A stretch of 64,000 nucleotides of DNA from positions 28,952 to 92,951 of the forward strand of contig CAVAFY010000005.1 of assembly GCA_963588035.1 (NCBI GenBank). The letters are read 5' to 3'. Below the pieces are notes generated by a model that made no database searches, had not been told where the DNA came from, and saw only the letters and a program-made list of their open reading frames with translations. The translations under genes were made by a program, and so were the position numbers. Positions 1 to 7,620 of the stretch are shown piece after piece. Each line of letters begins with the position of its first letter. Positions within the stretch are counted from its first letter, which is position 1. Origin of the DNA: Anaerotardibacter sp963588035. Its GTDB lineage: Bacteria; Actinomycetota; Coriobacteriia; Coriobacteriales; Eggerthellaceae.

Positions 1-171
1 CGCCTTGTCGATGGCGGCTGCCAGGGAGGCGTTGTTCTCAGGGTTGGGGTCGCCGCCTTCCTTGGCAGCAACGGTGATGTTGCGGGAAAGCTTGGAGAAC
101 AGCGCGGAACGCTTTGCGTCCTGAGCTGCCTTGCGGTGCTTGGTGGTTGCCCATTTTGAATGCCCTGACAT
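1..171 (-). CDS. yebC: YebC/PmpR-family DNA-binding regulator or translation factor (partial, 3' part outside window)
   Basis: The 57 visible N-terminal residues start MSGHSKWATTKHRKAAQDAK, the hallmark opening of the YebC/PmpR (TACO1) family; the remaining roughly 190 residues lie beyond base 1. Family members have been described as transcriptional regulators, and more recently as ribosome-associated factors that relieve stalling. The ATG lies at 169-171, and the gene diverges from the methylase that starts at 285. The identification rests on the conserved N-terminus only. Confidence 0.9.
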   Translation of the reverse strand, partial: MSGHSKWATTKHRKAAQDAKRSALFSKLSRNITVAAKEGGDPNPENNASLAAAIDKA

Positions 172-284
172 ATAGTTACCTTTCCGATGGTTGTATTCCG
201 ACCCGTTATTCTAACACATGCGGTATCCGCGGCCGTCAACGCCCACAACACCAGCTCATTCACCCTTTACGGCAGGAGGAAGCA

Positions 285-1157
285 ATGGCGCAGATCAAGC
301 TCGAGAACCTAACCGATGCGCGCCTGCGCGTGTTCTCCGCCATGACCGATGCAGAGCTTCGCGACCCGAAGCAGCTGGTGGGCCTTCGACGCGCCACGGG
401 CGCCGAGATATCGGACGAGGGGCTGTTCATAGCCGAGAGCAAGAACGTCATCGAGCGCGCGATGGATGCCGGGCTTGCGCCATTCGCGCTTCTTGCCGAA
501 GAGCGCTGGACAGAGCCGAGCGCGGAGCTGTTCGCGCGCATCGAGGCCACCGTGCCCGACGCTCCCCTGTTCATAGGCTCGCACGCCCAAGTGCGCGAGC
601 TTACCGGCTACGAGCGCACCCGCGGGCCCTTGGCCGCGTTCCACCGGCCGAAGATGCCCTCGGTGCGCGAACTGCTGGGAACAGCAACCCGTATCGCCGT
701 GCTGGAGGACATAACCAACTTCACCAACATCGGCGCGATATTCCGCAGCGCCGCCGCCTTGGGGATGGATGCGGTGCTGGTTACCCCCGGCTGCCACGAC
801 CCGTTCTACCGTCGCGCCAACCGCGTTTCCATGGGCGCCGTGTTCCAGGTTCCCTGGACGCGCATCGGCGAATGCCGCGACTGGGCTGCCGAAGGCGTGC
901 CGCTGCTGAACTCGCTGGGATTCACCGTGGCCGCCCTGGCGCTTGAAGACGAATCCTTAACACTGCAAGACCCGAAGGTTTCCGGCGCAGGGAAGCTGGC
1001 CCTGGTGCTGGGAACGGAAGGCGACGGGCTGGCGCACAGCACCATCGCCGCCTGCGACTGCACCGTTAAGATCCCCATGGCGCACAGCGTGGACTCGCTG
1101 AACGTGGCGGCCGCCAGCGCCGTGGCCTTCTGGCAGGTTCGCGGCCAATTCCTATAA
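285..1157 (+). CDS. TrmH/SpoU-family RNA 2'-O-methyltransferase
   Basis: A 290-residue SPOUT-class methyltransferase. The three SpoU motifs are present in order in the C-terminal half: NFTNIGAIFRSA (motif 1), LVLGTEGDGL (motif 2) and IPMAHSVDSLNVAAASAVA (motif 3), which build the trefoil-knot SAM site. The N-terminal 100 residues look like the RNA-binding substrate domain of rRNA (RlmB-like) enzymes. The reading frame is open further upstream, but AGGAGGA at 274-280 places the start at the ATG at 285. The exact target nucleotide cannot be told from sequence. The gene is followed after 62 bases by a phosphodiesterase, probably co-transcribed. Confidence 0.88.
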   Translation: MAQIKLENLTDARLRVFSAMTDAELRDPKQLVGLRRATGAEISDEGLFIAESKNVIERAMDAGLAPFALLAEERWTEPSAELFARIEATVPDAPLFIGSHAQVRELTGYERTRGPLAAFHRPKMPSVRELLGTATRIAVLEDITNFTNIGAIFRSAAALGMDAVLVTPGCHDPFYRRANRVSMGAVFQVPWTRIGECRDWAAEGVPLLNSLGFTVAALALEDESLTLQDPKVSGAGKLALVLGTEGDGLAHSTIAACDCTVKIPMAHSVDSLNVAAASAVAFWQVRGQFL

Positions 1158-1219
1158 GCTGGACCCAGACCGGGCAAACCGACGGCCCGCCCGAAGATCG
1201 GCATAGAGAGAGGAATCCC

Positions 1220-1768
1220 ATGAAGCTCGTTATCGCATCCGATATCCACGGCGCTGCCGATTGGTGCCAGAAGCTGGTAGATGCCGTGCGCGAAGAGCAG
1301 CCCGACCGCGTGGTCCTTCTAGGAGACCTCCTCTATCACGGGCCGCGGAACAACCTGCCGGCAGACTACGAGCCGAAGCGCGTTATCGAGATGCTGAACG
1401 GCATGGCAAGCAAGATCATCGCGGTGCGCGGCAACTGCGATGCGGAGGTGGACCAGATGGTACTGGACTTCCCCTGCATGGCCGACCACAACATCCTTGT
1501 AGACCCCGAGGCAGACAGCAAAACGCTGTTCTTCACCCATGGGCACATCTACGGCCCGGGCCTGCACAACAGCGTGGACGCCTGGCCTACCCTTGCGCCG
1601 AATTCGGCCCTGATATACGGCCATACCCACCAGAAGGTGCTGCAGCAGGCTGAGGGGCACCCGGGCGTTACCGTCTTCAACCCGGGGTCGCTGGGACTGC
1701 CGAAAGACGGCTCGCACAGCTTCGGCATCTACGAGAACGGAACCTTCCGGCACATCGAGCTGGACTAG
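1220..1768 (+). CDS. yfcE: YfcE-type metallophosphoesterase
   Basis: A 182-residue calcineurin-like phosphodiesterase, close to the 184 residues of E. coli YfcE. All metal-binding motifs are visible in order: SDIHG (residues 7-11), GDLLYHG, RGNCD, FTHGH, YGHTH, and the NPGS block near the C-terminus. The family hydrolyses phosphodiesters using a dinuclear metal centre in the cytoplasm; the physiological substrate is unknown. GAGAGAGGAAT precedes the ATG. It probably forms a two-gene operon with the methylase at 285-1157. Confidence 0.88.
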   Translation: MKLVIASDIHGAADWCQKLVDAVREEQPDRVVLLGDLLYHGPRNNLPADYEPKRVIEMLNGMASKIIAVRGNCDAEVDQMVLDFPCMADHNILVDPEADSKTLFFTHGHIYGPGLHNSVDAWPTLAPNSALIYGHTHQKVLQQAEGHPGVTVFNPGSLGLPKDGSHSFGIYENGTFRHIELD

Positions 1769-1880
1769 CGGGCCTTCGGTTCGCAGGATGCCCGACACAG
1801 CGAACAACGCCGAGCCGAGCATCTCGCACTGGTTGGACCGTCTGGCCGTCTAGCACGAATAGACCTGGCTGCCTCCCGGC

Positions 1881-3032
1881 CTACTGAGCCACAGCAGCCA
1901 AACGCTGGTTAACTCGACTCTGAACCTCGATGTAATATGCATTATCCGCCGCAGTAAGCGAGCCCTCATCGATCGCATCAAAATCCTTTTCCAACTCGAT
2001 GAGTTTGTTGGCGTATTTCGCGTAGTCGGCAGCCATAGAAGCTGGGGAGCCATCATTGATGTACTTCTCCATGAAGTCGCAGTAGCTGTTCATGCCGGCC
2101 TCGTAATCGTCCATGGTCTTCTTGAAGGAAGCGGTTACGCCGTTCGCGTCGGTTGCGGAAGAACCAGAGGAGCCTGTCGAATCGGCACTGGCAGAAGCAC
2201 CGGATGAGCCTCCAGTGGAAGTGCTCGACGAAGAGCTGGAGTTATCCCCAGCAGCGTCGATCGAAACTTCCATCTGGTTGTTGCCTTCGTACCTTACGCT
2301 GACCTTGTTGCCGCTGGCATCCTTGGCGCCGAACGACTTGTCCTGCTTGCTGAAGTCAACGTTGAAGCCCGCCGCGGAGACCTCATTGACATACGCCTCG
2401 AAGGCAGCCTTGTCGGTATCGGCCAAAGTAACGCTGAAACGCGAAGAAGTGTTCGAGTTCACCACGCCCCTATCGGATGCCGGCTTGGGCAACAGTGAAC
2501 CCGGGCCGGAAGTAGGCCATGAAACAATCTCGGCTCTCAGAGGGGCGTCAAGAGAGATGCTCATACCCCCGGAGCTCCCAAAATAGATGAGGCTCACGTA
2601 GTAGCCCTCGGCGTTGTATGCCTTGAAGCTGGTAGTATTCGTTTCGGCATCTACCGTGAAGCCCTTTTCCTTGCAGGAATCAACGTACTTGCTGTACGCG
2701 TCCTGGCTGAAGTCGTCCACGTTCGCAGAAAGCTTGGCGTCCGAGTTCGTGCTAATGGAGATCTTGGAGCTATCGGGCTTGGGCAACTGCGTGGCCAAGC
2801 CGCTCGTGGGCCAGCTCACATAATCCTTCGAGCTACCAGATGCACAACGCGAGATGCCGAATAGAACCAAAAGCACTACCACCACGATGACGATCACTTT
2901 GCGCTTGCTTTTCTTGCCCTTCGAAGGAGCGGGCGAGCTTGACGCTCCATGCAAGGGGCCTTGCTGTGACGCAGTCCGCACGGTGCTGTCCGCGCGATGA
3001 CCGCTCGGTTTGCCTGCTTCTTCCCAATCCAT
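1881..3032 (-). CDS. Membrane-anchored DUF6591-like protein with an internal duplication
   Basis: 383 residues. A Lys/Arg-rich cytoplasmic N-terminus (about 1-44) precedes one hydrophobic helix (KVIVIVVVVLLVLFGI, about 45-62), followed by an extracytoplasmic region. That region holds two similar units of about 95 residues, each opening with WPTSG...LLPKP/QLPKP, then a Ser/Gly/Thr-rich linker, then a helical C-terminal domain (FKKTMDDYEAGMNSYCDFM...) that resembles DUF6591 of gut actinobacteria and clostridia. AGGAGAAAC lies at good spacing before the ATG. Function is unknown. The gene diverges from the zinc-ribbon/SPFH pair, with a 33-base perfect palindrome between them. Confidence 0.75.
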   Translation of the reverse strand: MDWEEAGKPSGHRADSTVRTASQQGPLHGASSSPAPSKGKKSKRKVIVIVVVVLLVLFGISRCASGSSKDYVSWPTSGLATQLPKPDSSKISISTNSDAKLSANVDDFSQDAYSKYVDSCKEKGFTVDAETNTTSFKAYNAEGYYVSLIYFGSSGGMSISLDAPLRAEIVSWPTSGPGSLLPKPASDRGVVNSNTSSRFSVTLADTDKAAFEAYVNEVSAAGFNVDFSKQDKSFGAKDASGNKVSVRYEGNNQMEVSIDAAGDNSSSSSSTSTGGSSGASASADSTGSSGSSATDANGVTASFKKTMDDYEAGMNSYCDFMEKYINDGSPASMAADYAKYANKLIELEKDFDAIDEGSLTAADNAYYIEVQSRVNQRLAAVAQ

Positions 3033-3090
3033 TTGTTTCTCCTGTTCATCGGGATAAAAGATATACCGGCGACTTTAGGCATTCGATATG

Positions 3091-3123
3091 CGCTTTTCCT
3101 CAGTTGGCAACTGAGGAAAAGCG
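3091..3123. promoter_or_regulatory. 33-bp perfect palindrome, candidate operator
   Basis: Two 16-base arms (CGCTTTTCCTCAGTTG and its exact complement) flank one G. It sits in the 139-base divergent gap, 58 bases from the DUF6591 gene start and 48 bases from the zinc-ribbon gene start. The one-base centre and absence of a T-run argue for a protein-binding site rather than a terminator. Its core CAGTTGGCAACTG recurs at 6961-6973 and, with two mismatches, at 6980-6992 upstream of the kinase gene. Confidence 0.7.
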
Positions 3124-3171
3124 AGGGGCCGATGCATACCATTTGAATAAAGCTCGTTCAAGGAGCATGGA

Positions 3172-3768
3172 ATGGACAACTACAACTTGGAACCTGGCGA
3201 GATAGTGCTTGCCCAGGCTTCCCCGGTACGGCTTGGATGCGATGGAAGCGGCGAATCCCTTAAAGAGGCAGTGCTTTCGAGCAAGAACCTCATCTTGGTA
3301 AACGAGGTAAGCTCAGGGTTGTTCTCGACCAAAACCTATGTGAAGCGCTGCCCTCTTTCCTTGCTCTTGGATGCCCAGGGCACACCCCGGGTTATCGCCA
3401 CCAAGCTTCGTGACGACTACTTCCTGCAGGCCGTTTTCGGGAACGAGAACATCTCGCTCTTCTTCCCCGATGCGCCTAAGCGCTATTCGCAGAAATGGGC
3501 AACCGACCTGACGAATGCGGCATTGGGCAACTTTTCGGACATCAGCGCCGAGCAGCCCGCGGCATCCGAGGTGGCCGATATGGTAGACGAGATGAAAGAG
3601 GTCCTCGGCGGCCTGTTCGGGAAGAAGCCGGCGCTCTCGCAGGCAGCAAGCAAGTCGGTGGGGAATCCGCTGGTAAGCATCAAATGCAAGGGGTGCCACG
3701 CTCCCCTTTCCGGACGGAAGACGCAAACCGTAACGTGCGCGTACTGCGACATGAAGCAAACCCTCTAG
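3172..3768 (+). CDS. Zinc-ribbon protein with a PH-like N-terminal region
   Basis: 198 residues. The N-terminal ~120 residues (EPGEIVLAQASPVRLG..., NLILVNEVSSGLFSTKTYVKRCPLSL) have the strand pattern of PH-like/GRAM domains in which a reference polypeptide is tested against membranes or partners. The C-terminus carries a zinc-ribbon pair CKGCHAPL...CAYC. No enzymatic motif is seen. AGGAG at 3161-3165 supports the ATG at 3172 over the nearby out-of-frame ATG at 3167. The SPFH gene follows after 33 bases, so the two are almost certainly co-transcribed. The domain call is by pattern only. Confidence 0.6.
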   Translation: MDNYNLEPGEIVLAQASPVRLGCDGSGESLKEAVLSSKNLILVNEVSSGLFSTKTYVKRCPLSLLLDAQGTPRVIATKLRDDYFLQAVFGNENISLFFPDAPKRYSQKWATDLTNAALGNFSDISAEQPAASEVADMVDEMKEVLGGLFGKKPALSQAASKSVGNPLVSIKCKGCHAPLSGRKTQTVTCAYCDMKQTL

Positions 3769-3801
3769 CAGAACGCGCATTGCGCACTTTAGGAGCGTGA
3801 A

Positions 3802-5049
3802 ATGGGAATCGTAGACTCGCTGTTCGATTCTGTCGGCGGAACCCTGCAAGACCAATGGAAAGACGTAGTAACTGCCGGACCGTTCGATGAGCATACCTGG
3901 GTGGCGTCCGGCATTCGCAAACGCAGCCAGAACCAGCGCGGCATGAACATGGGCGCGGAAGACATCCTTTCCAACGGGTCGCAGATATTCGTGCCGGAGA
4001 ACACTGCGGCGTTCATCTTCAGCCAGTCGGGCATCGAGCAGATGATCACCCGCCCGGGCAGCTATGAGTACCATGACGGCCAAGCCAGCGTGTTCGATGC
4101 GCAGAGCCGCGCCGATACCGGCATCGTGCACAGCATCGTAGGACAGGCCGTCGAGCGCTTTGGGTTTTCGGGCATGTCTCCCGATGAGAAGCGTGTGGCA
4201 TTCGTAAACCTACGCGAGATCCGCGGCATCAAGTTCGGTACGCGTGGGCCGCTGGTATATCACGACCTGTTCTACAAAACCGACCTGGAAATCTATTCCT
4301 ACGGAGCCATCAGCATCAAGGTCGTCGACCCGGTAAGGTTCGTGCAGAATTTCCTGCCGGCCAACAATTGGAATTACAGCGCCGATGACCTAAATGCTCG
4401 CCGGCAGCTCACTTCCGAGTTCCTGCATTCGTTCATCGCGGCAGTGAACGCGCTTTCTGAGAAGCACCGTATCTCGAGCTTGCCGGCGCATGCCAACGAT
4501 ATCGCTGCCGCCGTTTCCGCAGAGGGAACCAATGCCGGTAGCTGGGAAGAGCGCTTCGGCCTGAAGCTCGTCAGCATCGCGATCGAGAATATCGAGTTTT
4601 CCGACGAATCGCGCGAACTGGTTCGTCAGTACTCCGAGAAGCGCATGAATGTTGCTGCTTACGAAGAGGTTTCCGAGCATGCAGCCAACGTTGCAGCCCA
4701 GCAGCTCATCGCAGAAGGCGTACGCGATAACGGCCTGGGCGATGGCGGCGGAATGCTGTTCGGCATGGGCCTGGCCGCAGGGCTGGATCCCATGAACGCA
4801 GGCATGCGCACGCCGATCACGGGAAAGCACTCAGCTGTTGGCGGAGCCGCAACCTTCGGCACGGAAAGCCAACATGAGGAAAGCATTCCCCACGCAGAAA
4901 CGCCTAGCAACGAGCATGCGAGTGGCGTTTCTACGGCCTCGCTCGATGATCAGATCGAAACGTTGAAGAAGATGAAGGAACTGGTCGACGTAGGCGTGCT
5001 TACCCAAGAAGAGTTCGACGCCAAGAAAAAGGACATCCTGGGCCTATAG
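3802..5049 (+). CDS. SPFH-domain (YdjI-like virion-core) protein with SHOCT tail
   Basis: 415 residues. The N-terminal ~280 residues match the SPFH family of the YdjI/virion-core-protein type (VPENTAAFIFSQSGIEQMITRPGSY region, then a long alpha/beta segment ending in helices rich in Glu/Ala). The extreme C-terminus is a SHOCT motif: IETLKKMKELVDVGVLTQEEFDAKK. A Gly/Met-rich linker joins them. YdjI-type proteins assemble on the membrane with PspA-like partners in firmicutes. GGAGCG precedes the ATG. The gene converges on the kinase gene, sharing a 110-base gap that holds the kinase terminator. Confidence 0.8.
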   Translation: MGIVDSLFDSVGGTLQDQWKDVVTAGPFDEHTWVASGIRKRSQNQRGMNMGAEDILSNGSQIFVPENTAAFIFSQSGIEQMITRPGSYEYHDGQASVFDAQSRADTGIVHSIVGQAVERFGFSGMSPDEKRVAFVNLREIRGIKFGTRGPLVYHDLFYKTDLEIYSYGAISIKVVDPVRFVQNFLPANNWNYSADDLNARRQLTSEFLHSFIAAVNALSEKHRISSLPAHANDIAAAVSAEGTNAGSWEERFGLKLVSIAIENIEFSDESRELVRQYSEKRMNVAAYEEVSEHAANVAAQQLIAEGVRDNGLGDGGGMLFGMGLAAGLDPMNAGMRTPITGKHSAVGGAATFGTESQHEESIPHAETPSNEHASGVSTASLDDQIETLKKMKELVDVGVLTQEEFDAKKKDILGL

Positions 5050-5070
5050 CGTCAAACGAACATGAGGGGT

Positions 5071-5108
5071 AAAAGCGGGGGTGAGTATCCATCCGGATGC
5101 ACCCCTGC
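5071..5108 (-). terminator. Intrinsic terminator of the kinase gene
   Basis: A stem of nine bases (GCAGGGGTG/CACCCCCGC, one mismatch) encloses an inner CATCC/GGATG stem; on the minus strand it is followed by TTTT (AAAA at 5071-5074 on the plus strand). It lies 52 bases beyond the kinase stop. Confidence 0.55.
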
Positions 5109-5159
5109 TCGCATCGTACAGGCAAGGCAAACTGGAACCGTAAAGGAATGCCCGCTGCG

Positions 5160-6839
5160 CTACCAGCAGATTCCGCTCACCTCATAGGAAGAGTATTGAA
5201 GGCCACTGGGGATAACGATCTGGAACGAGGTCTCCTTGCCGAGAGCGGGCATGCTCACGAATTGCAGGGTACCGCCTACTATTTCGCCAGAGCCGTTCCT
5301 CAAGATAGCCGAAAGGCGCACCTGGTCGGACTCCAAGCCGCCCGTTCCTTCCGACTCGGTCTTAACCTTGCCCGTCAAAACCTCGTTGCCAAGCGACGAG
5401 GTCGACCGGCTCAATCCGGAAACCGAGAAAGAAGCCACCTGTTCATTGGGGTTCAGATTGCTGCTCTCTGGCGCAATAGCCTCAAACGTCACGCTCGTAG
5501 GCGCAACGCCATTGCCCGCCTGGCTGCCGACAGACACAGTTTGCCCGCCGCCGATCTTCGACAAAACCTCCGACTCCGAAAACAGCATGCTGCCATCAGC
5601 AGCGTATCCGGTGATCTTGACCTCTGGGAAATCGATGGTTGCGCTTTCGTTGTTTCGCAGCTGAATGCCGTAATGCACGTAGCCCGACTCCCCTGTGCTC
5701 CAGCCGGAATCGACGATCTCCAGAGCGGTTTCCGATGAGCTTTCCGAAACCAAGCCTGAAGAAGCGCTGGAAGTATCCGCCGTTTGCGAAGAGCTTGGTC
5801 CCTGGCTATCGACGGCCTGTGGCTGCTGCGCCTGGGCGTTCGCAAACAGGGCAAGGATCGCAAGGGCAGCTACGGCGACACCGATGCCGCAACCCAGCAA
5901 AACCTTTCGTTTCAAAGAAAAGCCCGGTTTAACCGGTGTCTTCACGGATGATGCGGAAGCCGCTGCGGAAAGATCGCTATCGGCAGGCGCGAACGAACTG
6001 GAGGCCGATGCAACCGCAGCTCCGCCCTCCAAGGGCTTCGCCCCCGCATCATCAAAGGAGGCGACAGCACCACTGTCGCCGTCCAATGCGGTTTGCAATG
6101 CAGAGGAAAGCTCTTCGGCACTTTGATAGCGGCCGCTGGGCTCGAAAGCACAAGCTTTCTGGATGACCGCAAGAATCGCCTGCGGCACAAGCGCCGCATC
6201 GGTAAGCGCAGTCTCGAACGCCTCATCGTCTGGACGGACACCCGTCAGAGCAAAGCTCAACACACGCCCAAGCGAATACACATCGGACCGGGCATCGGTC
6301 TGCGCAAACCCGAACTGCTCGGGCGAGGCAAAGCCCCATGTACCCAGCGAAGCGGTGTCGTGGGTTACGCCATCCACACGCAAGCGCGCTATGCCGAAAT
6401 CAATCAGATGCGCGCCATCGGTAGAGAGGATGATGTTTGCAGGAGTGATGTCGCGATGGATAACCGAGCGCTGATGCAGGGCAGCCACCGCTTCGCAAAG
6501 CTCGCAGATCGCTTTGGCGGCTTCCGTATAGCCCATAGGCCCTTGCTGCTGCACGTGCTTTTCCAGGGACTCACCAGGGATGAAGTCGTACACCACAACA
6601 AACTCTTCGGGTAGCTCGTAAGTTGCGGCAACATGCGGCAAACGCTTGCAAGAGCATTCCGCAAGTGCCGACCATACGCGACGGCGTGCCATCTCGGCTG
6701 GAACCTTCTTACGGACAAACGGACCAGCACCCGTTATAGTAACCAGTTCGGTGATGCCGCCCACGCTCTGCGACAAAACGCGCTCCACCTTGTAGGTGTC
6801 GTCGATATGCATGGCAAGCATAACCTGGTTATCGTTCAA
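5160..6839 (-). CDS. Transmembrane Ser/Thr protein kinase
   Basis: 559 residues. A Hanks-type kinase domain occupies residues ~15-270: Lys pair at 44-45, HRDITPAN (catalytic D130, N135), DFG (147-149), SPE (172-174) and SDVYSLG. The glycine-rich loop (LSQSVGGITEL) is poorly conserved. After an Ala/Ser-rich linker comes one membrane helix (about 310-332, VLLGCGIGVAVAALAILALF), then an extracytoplasmic part with an FxLYD-like beta domain (VHYGIQLRNNESATIDFPEV). This is the layout of a receptor kinase sensing envelope state. It is preceded by a regulator gene and by palindromes shared with the SPFH locus. Confidence 0.88.
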   Translation of the reverse strand: MNDNQVMLAMHIDDTYKVERVLSQSVGGITELVTITGAGPFVRKKVPAEMARRRVWSALAECSCKRLPHVAATYELPEEFVVVYDFIPGESLEKHVQQQGPMGYTEAAKAICELCEAVAALHQRSVIHRDITPANIILSTDGAHLIDFGIARLRVDGVTHDTASLGTWGFASPEQFGFAQTDARSDVYSLGRVLSFALTGVRPDDEAFETALTDAALVPQAILAVIQKACAFEPSGRYQSAEELSSALQTALDGDSGAVASFDDAGAKPLEGGAAVASASSSFAPADSDLSAAASASSVKTPVKPGFSLKRKVLLGCGIGVAVAALAILALFANAQAQQPQAVDSQGPSSSQTADTSSASSGLVSESSSETALEIVDSGWSTGESGYVHYGIQLRNNESATIDFPEVKITGYAADGSMLFSESEVLSKIGGGQTVSVGSQAGNGVAPTSVTFEAIAPESSNLNPNEQVASFSVSGLSRSTSSLGNEVLTGKVKTESEGTGGLESDQVRLSAILRNGSGEIVGGTLQFVSMPALGKETSFQIVIPSGLQYSSYEVSGICW

Positions 6840-6958
6840 AACAGCTCCTGCTTCATGGACCGCAAAGGCTCACGCATGAGTAATAGGGAGCCAGCAAACT
6901 TGCAGTACAGACAAGTTGAATGTGGCTGCTATTGTAATCCCCGCTAATCGAACGATTC

Positions 6959-6992
6959 TTCAGTTGCGAACTGAATTTTTGGTTGCCAACTG
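6959..6992. promoter_or_regulatory. Two adjacent palindromes upstream of the kinase gene, candidate operators
   Basis: TTCAGTTGCGAACTGAA (6959-6975) is a perfect dyad; TGGTTGCCAACTG (6980-6992) is a weaker copy whose centre is 19 bases away. Both match the core CAGTTNNNAACTG found in the palindrome at 3091-3123. A plausible -10 for the kinase gene, TACAAT on the minus strand (6931-6936), puts the first palindrome at or just upstream of the -35 position. The rest of the 235-base gap (6840-7074) shows no other clear element. Confidence 0.65.
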
Positions 6993-7074
6993 AATTGCCA
7001 GTATGAAAGTGGTTACCGAAGGACAGCGAAGTGCTTGACGGCGGGTTAAGGCCATTCAGCTGGCAGCCGGGTTC

Positions 7075-7560
7075 CTAGCGCAGTTTCCCTGTTCCCAGAA
7101 GCGTTTTCTCGCCCAAGCGATACAACTCATCGTCGGCCTCGGCACGGTTCAAGCCGTTTTCAATGCACCAGATGAGAATGGCATCACGGCGAATTTTGCA
7201 ATAAAGCTCAGAAACACCCGCCTGTCGCAGCAAACGCTGGGTTTCGCGAAGGTTGCAGCCAAGACCAAATGCCAGCATCACCGCATGATCGTGGCCGGGC
7301 TTGCTCTTGCCAGCGAAAATGTCATAGACCACGGTGGCATTGATGCCCGATGCACGTACCACTTCGGCACGCTTTAGGCCATGCGCCGCAAGGAGCTCGT
7401 GGAGGTATTCCGCCAAGGAACGATCTGCGGGCTCGGTTTCCTGCAGGTAGTCGTCCATGCTGGAGCTGGCCAAAAGCCGTTCCAGCAGCTTTTCGGTAAG
7501 AATAGGCGTATCGCCAAGTGCCTGATCGGCTGCCGGTACCGCCTCAATTGTTTGAACCAT
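7075..7560 (-). CDS. XRE-like helix-turn-helix regulator next to the kinase
   Basis: 161 residues. The central part (SLAEYLHELLAAHGLKRAEVVRASGINATVVYDIFAGKSKP) has the Cro/C1 helix-turn-helix pattern, followed by a conserved helical segment (ETQRLLRQAGVSELYCKIRRDAILIWC). It has no sensor or membrane domain. It lies directly upstream of the kinase gene on the same strand, separated by 235 bases that hold the palindromes at 6959-6992, so it is the natural candidate to bind them (inference). A single half-site-like CAGTTGG occurs at 7570-7576 in front of its own start. Confidence 0.75.
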   Translation of the reverse strand: MVQTIEAVPAADQALGDTPILTEKLLERLLASSSMDDYLQETEPADRSLAEYLHELLAAHGLKRAEVVRASGINATVVYDIFAGKSKPGHDHAVMLAFGLGCNLRETQRLLRQAGVSELYCKIRRDAILIWCIENGLNRAEADDELYRLGEKTLLGTGKLR

Positions 7561-7620
7561 GGAACCCCCCAGTTGGTATGATCCGATGCTGTAATTCTAG
7601 CCTTCGGTTCAGGCTTTTGA

